DNA from: Macropodus opercularis
Taxonomy: Eukaryota > Chordata > Actinopteri > Anabantiformes > Osphronemidae
Length of the DNA: 64,000 nt
Reading direction: 5' to 3'
NCBI GenBank assembly: GCA_030770545.1
Contig: CM061096.1
Location: 17,111,001 to 17,175,000, forward strand
The notes under the pieces were generated by a model. The model ran no database searches. It saw only the letters and a program-made list of their open reading frames with translations, and was not told where the DNA came from. Made by a program: the position numbers and the translations under genes. This document shows positions 34,331 to 46,154 of this stretch, one piece after another (position 1 is the stretch's first letter; the number at the start of each line of letters is the position of its first letter).

Positions 34331-35419
34331 GTGAGCTCCTCTGTCACCTCGTCGAGCGGTTTGGTCCCGACGCAGGCAGGATCCATCCAACAAAGATTCC
34401 TTGTCCCGTCAGACCTGCTGTAACTCTGCTCAGATTCTGTCGCTTTTGTTGTCTCAGGCTCTTTGTCTTCTTTTGCGTTAAAGTTTGTCTTTGATATGTT
34501 TTATTATAGTTGTAGACAAATCAAGTTAATGTGAAAATAATTTGTTTCCAAGAAATCCAAGGAAACGTTACATGAACTGAGCAAAACGGTGACGCGCAGT
34601 GTCAGATACGAGCAGTGAAAACAAACGAGCTGGAAAAGTCTGAATGTGAGCAGGAACGAAGTTGGTGAAACACTCATGTTTAGTTTTAAACGTTCTTCAG
34701 TCAGAAGCGATGAGTTGGACCAGAATGAAGAAGTTCTATTAACTTGTTATGTTAAGTTTCCCTGGACTGAAAACTCTGATTCGTGCCAAACGTCCCAACT
34801 GACTATTCACTATCTCTCTGTGATCTGTGGTTCGGACCCAGGCTCGGGTCAGAGATGGTTCGGGGCCTTTGGCGGAGCCAAGGAAACCGTCCGTCCCTGG
34901 GGCACCTCGGGCCCCGCTTCCTGTTTGAAACATAACAAGCTGCAATGGGACAGAGCTGAGGGTTCAATCAGACCCGTTCTCACACAAGCGTCGTCTTTGT
35001 TGTCTGTTTGTCACGCTACACAAAGGCCACCGTTCTCCCAGGAGACACAGTTAGTCGCAAGCGTTCAGAGACGGGCCACTGGTCTTGTTTGACGCTGATG
35101 ACGGGCTGAGTGCAGTCTGATCAGCGTTTCCAGCTGTTTAGCTGTGGCGTCTTCCTTTGCAAACCAAACTTTACGTTCGATTTGAATAGTGGAAAGTTTC
35201 CAGAAAAGGCGGCGCCGCGCTTCCTCCAGCGTCAGCCCCAGACAAAGGTAAACCGATATGTTTGCAGGCCGTGGAAATGAAAAGCTGAGAGCGCTGGAGG
35301 CACAGAAGTGGTTAAGATAACAAAGGTTTCTCCTGCTCTGCTCTCTTTGTTGGTCTCTCAGCAACACGCTGACGTCAGCGCGTCTCGTTCTGCTCGCAGG
35401 TTCAGGATCAGCAGCAGAC

Positions 35420-36656
35420 ATGGGGTGTTTTGGGTTCCTCAAAGCCATGATGTTCCTGTTCAACGGCATCATCTTTGTAAGTGTGAACGCAGTGCACATG
35501 TAACACGTCCCGCTTCAGTAGAGGAGGAATGATGTGTGAGCGGCGTTAAACCCGTCCTCCTCCTCCAGCTGGCTGGCGCCGCCATCCTGGGTGTCGGCAT
35601 CTGGGTGAAGGTGGACAGCGGCTCTATCCTCAGCTTCCTGGGGAAGATCCCGAATGTTCCGGCTGAGCTGAGCCAGGTGCTGAACGTGGGCTACCTGCTG
35701 ATCGCCATCGGAGCGCTGCTGGTCATCATCGGCTTCCTGGGCTGCTGCGGTGTCATCAGAGAGAGCCAGTGCATGCTGCTGCTGGTACGACCCGCCGTTG
35801 TCATGGCGACGTGCCCGCTACCAGACGGCTGGTGTTGAGTAACGTGTCTGTCTCCAGTTCTTCGTCGTAGTGCTGCTGGTGTTCATCGCGGAGGTGGCAG
35901 GAGCCATAGTGATCCTGGTCTTCAGGCCTGCGGTGAGTCGCTGGTGAACGTTCCAGTGTGTGTAGGTTCTCATCTCACGCTTAGTGGTAGGATGAACTGT
36001 AGTACAGGCTGAAGCTGGGCTGCGAGGTTTCACCACTGACTCCCTCCCTCAGGCTGACGAGCTCTTCGCTAAGATCGGCACGGCGGCGGTTCAGGACATC
36101 AGGAGAGGCTATGGGACGGACGCCGACGTCACCGGGCTGTGGAACACCACCATGACCACGGTCTGTAAATCAGCTGAGCTCAGGATCCACCGGTCTGTTC
36201 TCTGTGTGACGTTCCCTCCTCCGTCTCCTCTTCAGTTCCAGTGCTGTGGATTCTACAACGCCTCCGACTTCGTGGATTCTCCTTACTACGCAGACAGCCA
36301 CGACCGGTTCCCGCCTCAGTGCTGTTCAGGGTTCACTAACACGTGTAACACGTCGACGGTACGGCCTGAAACCACCCACACACTCACAGCACCAGCCAGG
36401 TGGAGTGAAAGCTTGTTTCCATGTTCTTCCCAGGTGCCCGGATGCTTCCCGAAGATCAAGCAGCTGATCGACAGCAACACGGTGGCCATCGTGGCTACGG
36501 CGCTGGGCATCGCAGCTCTGGAGGTGAAGTATGACCCTGCGGCGGCTGGGTGCACGTTGACCTTTAACCTGTCACTAACACGCTCCCGCCCCTCAGATAT
36601 GTGCCATGGCCGTCTCCATGGGCCTCTACTGCAGAATAAAATCCACCAAGAGCTAG
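35420..36656 (+). CDS. tspan1: tetraspanin, tspan1-like
   Basis: Seven exons sum to 242 residues, against 241 in human TSPAN1: 35420-35476, 35569-35784, 35858-35932, 36053-36160, 36236-36358, 36434-36523 and 36597-36656. The start MGCFGFLKAMMFLFNGIIF forms membrane segment 1. The second lies around LNVGYLLIAIGALLVIIGFLG with the GCCG loop, and the third around FFVVVLLVFIAEVAGAI. The large extracellular loop has CCG at 155-157, CC at 181-182 and a PGCF cysteine at about 197. The fourth segment leads to the tail YCRIKSTKS. The NVGYF/L, FIAEVA and WNTTM features match TSPAN1 closely. Tetraspanins organise plasma-membrane microdomains with integrins and other partners. Human TSPAN16 lies next to RAB3D, so a divergent tspan16 orthologue is an alternative. 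The exon 4 donor (GTCTGT) is weak. AATAAA lies at 37057-37062. Confidence 0.85.
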
Positions 36657-36793
36657 CAGAGGGATGGACCTGGGGCTGGAGCAGACGGGAACCACGGGTG
36701 GAGTCCGGGCTGGAGAGAACCCAAACACCCTTAGATGCTTCACATCACATACGACGCACCGCTTAGTGGGCCGTCATGCTCGTGGCCTCACAA

Positions 36794-36892
36794 TGCATCC
36801 TGGGTAATGGTAATGTCATGGTTGTCGGCCATTTTCTCCAATGGGACGAGTCCAGGTCGGTTCAACCAGGTCACGCCATTACCCAGAATGCA
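36794..36892. repeat. inverted repeat, 17-bp arms
   Basis: TGCATCCTGGGTAATGG (36794-36810) and CCATTACCCAGAATGCA (36876-36892) are complementary at 16 of 17 positions, separated by 65 bases. The pair lies in the tspan1-like 3' UTR. It could be a small foldback/MITE-like remnant or an RNA stem. Confidence 0.7.
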
Positions 36893-37062
36893 ATGCGATG
36901 ACTGACTCAAGGTGGCTTTCACAGAGAAAAGATTGATATGAATATGAGCCGCGTAGAAGAGGGCGGACATCCGTTGCTGAGGAGTCACAAGGTGTGTGAC
37001 AATGAAACAAATGCTGCTCGGGTGTAGGGATTTTATTTGAAAATTGATTATCATATAATAAA

Positions 37063-38290
37063 CAGAGTATTTGTGGATGTCAGGACATTTTTGTGACATT
37101 TTACAGAAGTTGAAAGAGGAAGCAACATGAAAGTAGGTTAAACAATTTCAGCGTTTCCTGTTTTATCTGGTGCCTGCAGGGACGACCCAGGCGGAACCGT
37201 CCGCCTCGTCCTCTTGTTCTCGCTGCTTCTTGTCTTGAGCTTAAAGCTTCATTTTCTCAGGCTTTGAATCGTTGTACCTGTAAGTCTGACTCCGGCTAAT
37301 TAACGTTTGGATAAAGATTGGTTGGACGTTGTTCATGTGTAAACTCTGTTTAGTCAAGTGTTTGCTGGCAGCTGAAGAGAACCGGCTTCACTTTGGACTC
37401 ATTTGCTGCTCATAGTCTGGAAACAAACTTCCTTGAGCTGCAGAAACACTTGACCTTTGGCGTTGTGTCCGTGCGGTAACTGTCCCAGCAGCCCCTCGAT
37501 CTTCACCCGTCCTCCGTTCTTTAAAGACCAGAATGTTACTTGTCACTAAAGCTTACACGTGGTACGAGGAGTCTGATGAACAGAGCACAGGACACCTGCT
37601 GCTTTAAAGGTCAGATTGTGTCGCCTCAGATTCAGGTTGGCTCATACTCTCAAACAGCTCAAGTGAGTCTACTACTACTAAATGTTTATGAACTAGCTGA
37701 AATATAAACTATGTACAACCGTGTGATAAGCAGAAGCTCAGGCTGGAGTTTCCAGAGAAGGCGTCTGGTTGAACTAGGTTCCCAGGTTCCGCTCACTTAA
37801 GGGCTCCGAAGCCTTTGTTCTGGTTCTGTTGGCCAGATGGAGGCGAGTCTCCCTGCTACACCCTTACGTCCTCACCGAAGGAAAACACCTGATCTGAAGT
37901 CACGATGTGACTTAAAGCATGAAGGTCAGGGAAGAGGACGGATGGGGGTGCGGGTGGAGGCAGCAGGAGCCTGGGCCGCCACCAGGTGTCGCTCTTTGGT
38001 GAAAGCTTATAGCCTCCAGTGTTTCAGGACCAGGATGTGACCTGTGCTTTAACCTGAAGGTCAGTTTTCAGGTAATAGTTGCAAGCGGAAGTGCAGATAT
38101 GCAATGACGTGTCAGAGGGGGCGTGGCTAAACGTTAATCCGACACATTTCCTGTAGGAGCTGCTTCCCTTGATGAAACAAAAGCTCGGTCATTGCTGTTT
38201 GACTTTAAACCCTCATTTTATCAGAAACAAAACTCAAACACATTTGAAGTTAAACATCACTTTCTCACAGTGAGACCACAGCTCATCACC
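37063..38290. other. intergenic region tspan1-like to sulfotransferase pseudogene
   Basis: Nothing recognisable was seen on either strand beyond short unsupported open frames. Confidence 0.5.
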
Positions 38291-38292
38291 AC

Positions 38293-38718
38293 TTACACGC
38301 AGCTCGGTTCAGATTCCAACTGGAACGAGGGGTCTTCTTCTGGTAGTCCTCATCAGACTCGCTTCTTTTCAAACCACACGCCGTCTGTGATCTGCTTGCT
38401 CTCCTCCTCTGAAAACAAGCCCACCACCAGATCTTCAAAGAACACAAAGTGGATATTTGGGTACGTCTGCTTCTTCTTCCACCAGCTGTTCACATGGTCG
38501 TACCAGGACGCAACCACCGCTGATCAGAGACAGACAGCAGTTACGTGGAGGACGGACTTCTCTGTATCAAAGTCTAATCTGATGCTTGTTTCCTACTCTT
38601 TCCCTCCATTAATCTGTGAAAGTAGCAGCTCCAGTCTCCAGGCTCTGGCTCCATCCTCGCCATGTGGTCAAAGTGGAAATAAGACGACACGTGGAGTTGG
38701 CAGCACACGAAGATGATC
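38293..38718 (-). pseudogene. cytosolic sulfotransferase (SULT) pseudogene fragment
   Basis: On the minus strand two exon remnants keep correct splice sites. The first (38718-38597) follows an acceptor TGTGTAG and reads IIFV, a damaged stretch, then VSSYFHFDHMARMEPEPGDW. The second (38519 onward) follows GATCAG and reads VVASWYDHVNSWWKKKQTY, NIHFVFFEDL. This is the SULT core preceding the C-terminal region. In intact SULTs the first segment has RNPKDV, part of the PAPS cofactor site; here it reads CCQLHV, so the site is lost. Further on, ITDGVWFEKK and then DEDYQKK and DPSFQLESE appear in different frames. They end at a stop at 38293, with the stretch normally between them deleted. The 5' exons were not found. 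I infer a decayed, partly deleted fish SULT gene; the subfamily cannot be named. Confidence 0.8.
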
Positions 38719-38739
38719 TACACAGGAAAAAATGCACGA

Positions 38740-39770
38740 GACAACAGCAACACAAATGCACACATTTAAAACAACATTTAAAAAAGGGTGAAAGACAACC
38801 AGACGCCAACAGGACGGAGTGAGAGCTGTGAAGAACCTGAAGAATTCAAAGCAACACAGCTTTAGGTTCAGGCAGTCAAATGTAGATTTATTCTGAGATG
38901 TGAAGGCAGGTGTGAGTCTCCTCCTTCCTGCAGGGAGGATGCTCGCTAGCGCAGCTTCAGGCCTGGCCACAGAAAAACGAGTCGTCTCTAAGGCAGAGAA
39001 CTGCCCCAGTTTCTTAGGGAGGGTTTTAAACCCAGACCTGCGTCAGTCCAGGATGTGATTATTTGCCTGGGATTGGTTTTGTTGAGTCACACGCGTTCAC
39101 CACGTTTCAGACAGTCCTTCAGATTATTTAAATCAGTGTCATTCACCACAATTAGAGGAAGCTGGGAAAGTGTTTCAGCCGAGTTGTCTGTCTTAGAAGG
39201 TCGTGAGTCCATCCTCGCTGCTTGGCCTCTTTCTCATTGGAAATTTCTGGATTTCAAAGGCTTTACTGTAGATCTCACCAGAAAGGTTTGGAGATCGGAG
39301 AACCCAGCAGTCAGCTGAGACCGCGCCTCTTTGGCCACTAGGCGTCACTGTTAAGTACCGAGACCAGCTCAGGCCCCTAATTAAACACTGTTTGCCTTTG
39401 TTTACCGGAATTAAACATTTTTTTCCAAACATATGATGCTTCGGTTACCAGCCGATTTGATTGTTGTTGTTCTCTTTGATCAGTTTCCTGCAGACTAAAG
39501 CAAAAGGCTTGTTTTTGTCTCAAAGATGTCCTTGTCTTCCTATTAGCTAAATGCCACATGAGAGTCAACGTTTGTTAAACAAGTAAATGTTTTCTCTTTC
39601 ATAAATGCTCATAAACATCTTGGCCTGCGTCTCTGAGTGAATCTGTACGTGAAGCATCTCACGTTTCTAAAACGCATGAAGCTGTTCAGTGTTTCCTTGT
39701 TCACCTACAGTAAAAACCTTCTATTTCCTCTGTTACTGTAACAACAACAAACTCTCCGCCTACACTTCCC
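38740..39770. other. intergenic region upstream of nr1d1
   Basis: No coding exon was recognised. The 5' exons of the sulfotransferase pseudogene would be expected here on the minus strand but were not seen. Confidence 0.45.
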
Positions 39771-39774
39771 ACAA

Positions 39775-40193
39775 TCCCCCGCCCTCCCTGCCACAGAGCA
39801 GCGGCAGCTCCACGTGCCTGTGGATTTAGACAAGCGTCTACTACGTAGAGGAGGGGCGGGAAAGTGTGTCACTGGGGCACGAGGCTCTCCTCGCGGTCAC
39901 ATGGTCCCGTTTTCTGCCGCGTGCTGGAAAGGCAGCCCAGCGCATTCCCGTCGTCGACCTGCAGGGCGCGCGCCCTGTTTGACAGAAAGGACCGAGAGAG
40001 AGTCGGAGCAGCGCGCGCAGCGCGTGGCGGACTTCGCCTCAGTAGAGCCAAGCAGTAGAAGCGCCTCGTTCGTCTTCTACTCTGCTGCTCGAGTCCCGCT
40101 GCTCCTGTTCTGGCTTCGCTTGATGCGCGCGGAGCGGCGGTTATTCGGGATTTACAGAAGACGCTGCGGTGCGTGAATCTGCGGGGACTCGGG
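39775..40193 (+). promoter_or_regulatory. nr1d1: nr1d1 promoter and 5' UTR with canonical E-box
   Basis: A GC-rich stretch precedes the first coding exon. A canonical E-box CACGTG at 39811-39816 lies about 380 bases upstream of the ATG. Mammalian Nr1d1 is driven by CLOCK-BMAL1 through such E-boxes. Activity here is inferred. No convincing full RORE was found in this stretch. Confidence 0.5.
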
Positions 40194-43100
40194 ATGACGA
40201 CACCTGCCATGGACACAAACAACAACAACACAGGTAAACGACACGCACCTGTATGGACTGAGAGTCTGAGGAAACTCGGTGAGCGGCCCGTTTCTGCCCG
40301 GTCGGTACCAGTTCCCTAACACCTGGACGTGGGAAGCTGCAGAATACGAACTGAAGTTCTGACCCGTTTCAAGTCGAACACGAGGAGACATGTACATGAA
40401 AAGCGAAGCTCAGTCAACCGAACCGGTCACTGGGCTGAACCTTTAACTTAGTGTCTTCTAATGCGCGAAACAGTCTTGTTGAACTGCTTTGGTTCGGGTT
40501 CAGTGGGTTTCGAGGCTGGTTTTGTCTGAGGCGGGTCGTCACGGGTACCGGCGCCGTGATTCCAGTTGTGTTCCGGGGAACTGGGTCATGACGACAGCGC
40601 CCGGTCGCTGGGTCGTTTGGTGTCAGGTGGAAAAGAAGGTGTGTGTGTGTGTGTGTGGGGGGGGGGGGGTTTCACATGGATCCCCAAACGGGGCCATGTG
40701 CGCTTTGTTTTCACTAAGGTCCGCAGCCGCGATTGGCTGATGGTCTGAGTGCGCTCATTGCGTAATCCATGACTCCTCCCTCCTCTGACTCCGCCCCCTC
40801 TTCCAGTTCAATTCGGTTTTATTTATATGGCGCCAGATAACAACAAAAGTCACCAGGTAGGAACTGCGTCCAAAAGCCAACAAATCCAACACAGAGCAAG
40901 ATTTATAATTGAAAAACTCCTCCCTCCTTCCTGCTACTCTCCTTCCTCCTCTCCTCCCTCCTTCCTGCTACTCTCCTTCCTCCTTCCTCCTCTCCTCCCT
41001 CCTTCCTGCTACTCTCCTTCCTCCTTCCTCCTCTCCTCCCTCCTTTCTGCTACTCGCCTTCCTCCTTCCTCCTCTCCTCCCTCCTTCCTGCTACTCTCCT
41101 TCCTCCTCTCCTCCCTCCTTCCTGCTCCTCTCCTTCCTCCTTCCTGCTCCTCTCCTTCCTCCTCTCCTTCCTCCTCTCCTCCCTCCTCTCCTCCCTCCTT
41201 TCTGCTCCTCTCCTTCCTCCTTTCTGCTCCTCTCCTTCCTCCTCTCCTCCCTGCTCCTCTCCTTCCTCCTCCCTGCTCCTCTCCTTCCTTCTCTCCTTCT
41301 GTCCTCTCCTTCCTCCTCTCCTCCCTCCTTTCTGCTCCTCTCCTTCCTCCTCTCCTCCCTGCTCCTCTCCTTCCTTCTCTCCTTCCGTCCTCTCCTTCCT
41401 CCTTTCTGCTCCTCTCCTTCCTCCTCTCCTCCATCCCTTCTGCTCCTCCTCTCCCTCCTTTCTGCTCCTTACGCTGGTGACACGAGGCCCGTCAGGCAGT
41501 GGAGACTCTACCGGTGCCTAATAAAGTGGCCAGATGTCTTCAGTCTGGGACATTATGTCACATTTTCCAGGAGCGTCAGCTCTGAGCTCAGGCTGAGGTT
41601 CTGGCTGGTGAGACGGACCTGGACTCACAGCCCAGGTCCGTCTCTGTAAACAGTGTGAGTGATGCATGGTGGGAATGTGAGCATGCAGCAGAGGGAGGGG
41701 AGCTGTGCGGTGTAGGCGGGCCGGTCTCGGGCCGGTCTCGTTGTGGAGCCGGCTGTGTGGAGGAGGCACGTGGCTCGGGGGCGTGATTAGTGAGGACACG
41801 CGAGCCTCCTGCCGAGTCGCAGGGAGGAGGAGGGACAAACAGAAGCCGGTTCAGCTTTCAGACCAACGCTGAAACCGGTTGAGTGTAGAGACACTTCAGG
41901 AGTCGTGATGTTACTGCCACGTTCAGTCTGAGCTCTGAGCTTCCTCCTGTTGTCATGGTGACCCGCTCAGACATGTGAGGGAAGTGATGGGCCGACCTCA
42001 CAATTTTACTTCAAGCTGGTGAAAAGTCATGAAGCTCAACCCTGTAAAACCTGCACAAACATCTGTATTTGTTTTATTTTGAACAAACGGAGTCGATCAG
42101 AAGGTATAAAAACGAGCTGCTGAGCCACAGCTCAGTGTTTGGCTGCACACAGGAAGGACAGGCCGCAGTAACATCACGTTTATCGACAAAGAGAAAGACA
42201 CGTGAAGCGGCGCCAACGCCGTTCGTCTGCGTGAGCCCGGCTGCAGCTCCAGCACGTGGGACACGGACGAGCTGCTGCTAAGCAGGTTCCAGGGTCAGAT
42301 TGAATGAGTTCAGGATCGCTAAGCACAGATCCACCGAACTCGAGGCTCTGCACAGAAAACCTGCCTTTGACGCATAAACATGCGTTAGGACAGCGAATCG
42401 TCTTCCAGTTCTGACCTGCTCCTTTCCTGCAGGAGGGGTGATCTCCTACGTGGGTCCATGTGGTGGCTCTCCGTCCAGGACCAGTCCAGTGTCCGTGTAC
42501 AGCGAGAACTCCAACTCCCAGCCCGGCTTCACCGGAGAAGACGGCTGCTCCTCTGCTTCCTCCTCTTCAGGAGGTTCCCCTCGAGGCAGAGACGACGGAG
42601 GATCTCAGAGGGCGTCGCCCAGCAAGTCTGTGGCCAGTCTGACCAGTAAGAATCAGCAGCAGCTCCCGTTTCTGTCGAGTTGACTTCAGATGCACTGACA
42701 GCAACTCACTGTTTCAGAGCTGAACGGGATGGTGCTGCTGTGTAAGGTCTGTGGAGACGTGGCCTCCGGGTTCCATTACGGAGTTCACGCCTGCGAAGGC
42801 TGCAAGGTGAGCTGTCATCCACACGTCCAGGTTCTACCCGCTGTAAACCCGCCCCCTCGCTCTAAACCTGCTTCCCGTCTCTTCCAGGGGTTCTTTCGTC
42901 GCAGCATCCAACAGAACATCCAGTACAAGAAATGTCTGAAGAACGAGAGCTGCATCATCATGAGGATCAACAGGAACCGCTGCCAGCAGTGCCGCTTCAA
43001 GAAGTGCCTGTCTGTTGGCATGAGCCGCGACGGTCAGCGCCCACCCGCACATACACGCCAGGCCTACGCTGAGAGGCAGACTTCAGCAGCCTTTAACCGT

Positions 43101-45137
43101 GGCTGGGCCTTCGAGGGGTCAAAGTGAAAACAGGAGCCTCAGAGCTCAAAACCACACAAGGGTTGGATGAAACAGCCGCAGACAGACAGTAAACCACAAC
43201 ACGCTTTATCTGGATGAACGGTTGGATGAACTTGTTCATCACAGACCCACACGAGCTCATTGCTAAAACCCACGAAGGCTTGATCCAACCCTGGTGTGTG
43301 TTTGAGCTTTGGCGTCTCCTAGTTCACAGTGGGGTCGTTTGACCCTCCAAGGCCCCACCAGGGTTAAATGCATCATACACATAGACAGACGCCACCTGTT
43401 CAGTTTCTGACCTGCTGCTCCCGTCTTCGCACAGCGGTTCGTTTCGGCCGGATCCCGAAGCGCGAGAAGCAGAGGATGCTGGCTGAGATGCGTAGCGCCA
43501 TGAACAACGTGGTCAACAACCAGCTGCAGAGCGACTTCCAGCTCGCCAGCATCTCCTCCTCTTGCTCCTCCTCTCCCTGCCCAGACGTGAGCATTGCGCC
43601 ACAGCCTCAGCTCTCGACGTTGCCGCTCGCTCCTTCCTCCCCATCCCCTCCGGGTCCTGCCTCTTCTTCCTCACCTCCCCCGTCTTCGCTCTGTCAGAGC
43701 TCCTCCCTCTCTCTTTCCTCCTCCCCTCCTCCCAGCCCAGGGATGGATTCCACCATCACCGCCGTTGCCCGCGCTCATCGAGAGACTTTCTTATACGCCC
43801 ATGACAAGCTCACTAACCCCAACGAATCACCTCAGCACCAGCAGTACAATAACCACACCCACCACAACGGTGCGGAGACAGAGCTCTGGGGACCAAACCG
43901 TTGCCCCAACGGTTACCATGCCAACGGCCTCAACACCATCTATCAGCATAACAACAACAACAACAGCAGCGGCATCACAAATCATCACTATGCCAGCGGG
44001 AGTAGGATCCTGCATAACAGTAATCTGATAGGAGGAGACCGTCTCAGTGATCACGTGACCCAGGGACAGACGTGTCTAACGAAGAACCGGACAGGGATTG
44101 TGCTGGTAGGATCCTTTTTATTATTCCTTACCTGTCAATCAATTTGTAATCGGTCATGAAGTACCAGCAGGTTTATAGCGACCTGGTTAAATCCAGCCCT
44201 CGTCTTTCAGGCCTGTCCAATGAACATGCAGCCTCACGCCGACCCCTTAAAGACGCCCCAGGAGATCTGGGAGGACTTCTCTCTGTCCTTCACGCCAGCC
44301 GTCAAAGAGGTGGTCGACTTTGCCAAACATATTCCCGGATTCAGCGCCCTGCCCCAGAGCGACCAGGTGGCCTTGCTGAAGGCCGGCACCTTCGAGGTAT
44401 GAGGACCGTGTAGATGCGCCGCCCAGGTGTGTTTTCGCCGCTGCTGGCCTCCTTCACAGCTCGTTGTCACTCTGCAGGTGCTGATGGTGCGTTTTGCGAC
44501 GTTGTTCGACGTAAAGGAGCAGACGGTGACCTTCATCTCCGGCGCCGTCTACGGCCTGGCGGAGCTGCAGCTGATGGGGATGGGTGAGCTGCTGGGAGCC
44601 ATGTTTGACTTCAGCCACAAACTGGCTGCACTGGAGCTGAATGCAGATGAACTGGGACTGTTCACTGCTGTGGTACTGGTGTCTGCAGGTGAGGACGGAC
44701 TAGAGCAGCGACGGGGAGATAGATCTGCGTGCGTAGAAAGAAAATGTTTATTACAGTCCAACCATTAAAATACAAACACTTGTTACATTGGTCAACAGTC
44801 CCAGTCAGACGTGACTGTGTAAAATATTTACCAGCACTAACTAGTTCAGCAGCAGGTACCAGTCAGAGCGGTCAGCTGATGTTAGCTGATGTGTTTGTTG
44901 GGCCGTTCTTCTCCTTCAGATCGGTCCGGTATCGAGAATGTGGGCTCGGTGGAACGTCTTCAAGAGAACCTGATCCGAGCTCTGCGCTCGCTGGTCAACA
45001 AGTCCTCTGGCCCTGACGGCGACGAACATAACGTGGACTCGCCGCGCTTCACCAAGCTGCTGCTGAAACTCGCTGACCTGCGGACGCTCAACAACATGCA
45101 CTCAGAGAAGCTGCTGTCATTTCGCATTGATGTGTGA
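40194..45137 (+). CDS. nr1d1: Rev-erb nuclear receptor NR1D1 (circadian repressor)
   Basis: Eight exons give 590 residues: 40194-40233, 42433-42645, 42718-42806, 42888-43032, 43435-44105, 44211-44396, 44478-44688 and 44920-45137. The N terminus, MTTPAMDTNNNNTGGVISYV, matches Rev-erb alpha. A Ser-rich A/B region and SPSKS precede a two-finger DNA-binding domain (about 92-157; CEGCKGFFRRS P-box). It is followed by the AVRFGRIPKREKQRM extension. A long Ser/Pro/Asn-rich hinge fills exon 5. The ligand-binding domain (about 390-590) includes FTPAVKEVVDFAKHIPGF and ends LNNMHSEKLLSFRIDV without helix 12, as expected of Rev-erbs. Rev-erb binds haem, recruits NCoR-HDAC3 and represses Bmal1. The wipf2 neighbour supports NR1D1 rather than NR1D2; the teleost nr1d4 group is the main alternative. 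Intron 1 (2.2 kb) holds a polypyrimidine array. Confidence 0.92.
40635..40671. repeat. (GT)n-(G)n simple repeat
   Basis: A short GT run changes into a homopolymer of about 10 G in nr1d1 intron 1. Confidence 0.85.
40806..40915. repeat. fragment of a common fish interspersed repeat
   Basis: The stretch TTCAATTCGGTTTTATTTAT, followed by ATGGCGCCAGATAACAAC, has the look of a widespread teleost repeat (TTTATTTATATAGCGCC type). It directly abuts the polypyrimidine array. The family name is not asserted. Confidence 0.5.
40916..41470. repeat. polypyrimidine minisatellite (CTCCTTCCTCCT-type) in nr1d1 intron 1
   Basis: About 555 bases of almost pure C/T on the plus strand are built from variants of CTCCTTCCTCCTCTCCTCC with interspersed TGCTACT or TGCTCCT. 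All frames stay open, giving false Ser/Pro/Leu or Glu/Arg/Gly proteins. Such purine-pyrimidine asymmetry can form triplex DNA (general knowledge). Confidence 0.95.
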
Positions 45138-46150
45138 TGGTGGTGACGCTGCACCTCCTGTGGTCGCCAGCAAATATGACCTCAGTGATGTCACCACGGC
45201 ACAGCGACCATGTTGTTGTCACGAACTCGGTGATGCGGTGATGGTGTTAACTGTAGAACTCATCTCAGCTCTCCGCCAAAATAAAAGCCGCCAGCAGTTC
45301 CTTGGGTACCAGAGTTCTGCAGTTTTATAATGCGGCTGTTTGATTTATCTGACACAGTTTAATGACTGAAAACCAAAACTTTCAGACTCTTCCAGCACAA
45401 ATTATGTTGAGGTCCAGATGGTCCAGAACTTCCAAAGTGTCGACTCCGTACAATAAATATTCTCACTATAGTTGACTTTATTCTTGTAATACAGAAAACA
45501 TAACATCTGGATATTCACAGTTTTCAGGCGATGTTCTGAGGTTTCTGTGAAAAGATGAAAAGCACTGAGTTTAGTGCTTTTCATCTTGAGGAAAATCATT
45601 TCTGGAAAACTTCCAAGTTCCCTCTGCCTCAAACCCGACACCCGAGATGAAGGAGGGGGAAGATGTTTAAAGAGAATCAGGAAATGTGTCGACATCAACA
45701 ATATGCAGCAGATTTTCTGTAAAAAGTGTAAATTGTCATAAATACAAATATCCAGTTATACTTGAGCTGTGTTCCACAGATATTAAACTGTACATCTATA
45801 TTTTTTGTTAATATGATTCTAAATATATGCCTGTGAAAATATTACAACTCTAAATGTTATAATTTGTGTTAAATGTTGGAAAGACATCATAAATATATAT
45901 AAATATTCACCAATCCGGGCTTTGTCTTTGTGAAGTGGTTGTCAAGCTATTTTTGGTTGGTTCCTCTTTTTAAGAGCAACCTCAAGGCGTCTGGATCCAG
46001 CGCCGGCTGCATAGCTCCCCTCGGAGCGCAGACGTGGACCGGGACCTGCTCCGTAGATAACGTATGTAGCGTATGAACGTTGATTTTTATGGCCACGTGC
46101 GACTGATGCACCTCACATTGTTCTAGTAGACTCAGTCAATGTGTAACGGC
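45138..46150 (+). other. nr1d1: nr1d1 3' UTR and downstream AT-rich region
   Basis: AATAAA at 45452-45457 is a candidate polyadenylation signal; more AT-rich signals follow near 45890. A perfect hairpin sits at 45552-45587. No convergent thyroid-receptor exon, known to overlap Nr1d1 in mammals, was found. Confidence 0.5.
45552..45587. other. perfect 15-bp stem, 6-base loop hairpin
   Basis: AAGATGAAAAGCACT (45552-45566), loop GAGTTT, then AGTGCTTTTCATCTT (45573-45587). Every position of the stem pairs. It lies about 415 bases beyond the nr1d1 stop. Confidence 0.9.
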
Positions 46151-46154
46151 AGTA

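Noticed and set aside
41009..41434. Long Glu/Arg/Gly-rich minus-strand and Ser/Pro/Leu-rich plus-strand open frames
   Set aside because: They are translations of the polypyrimidine minisatellite.
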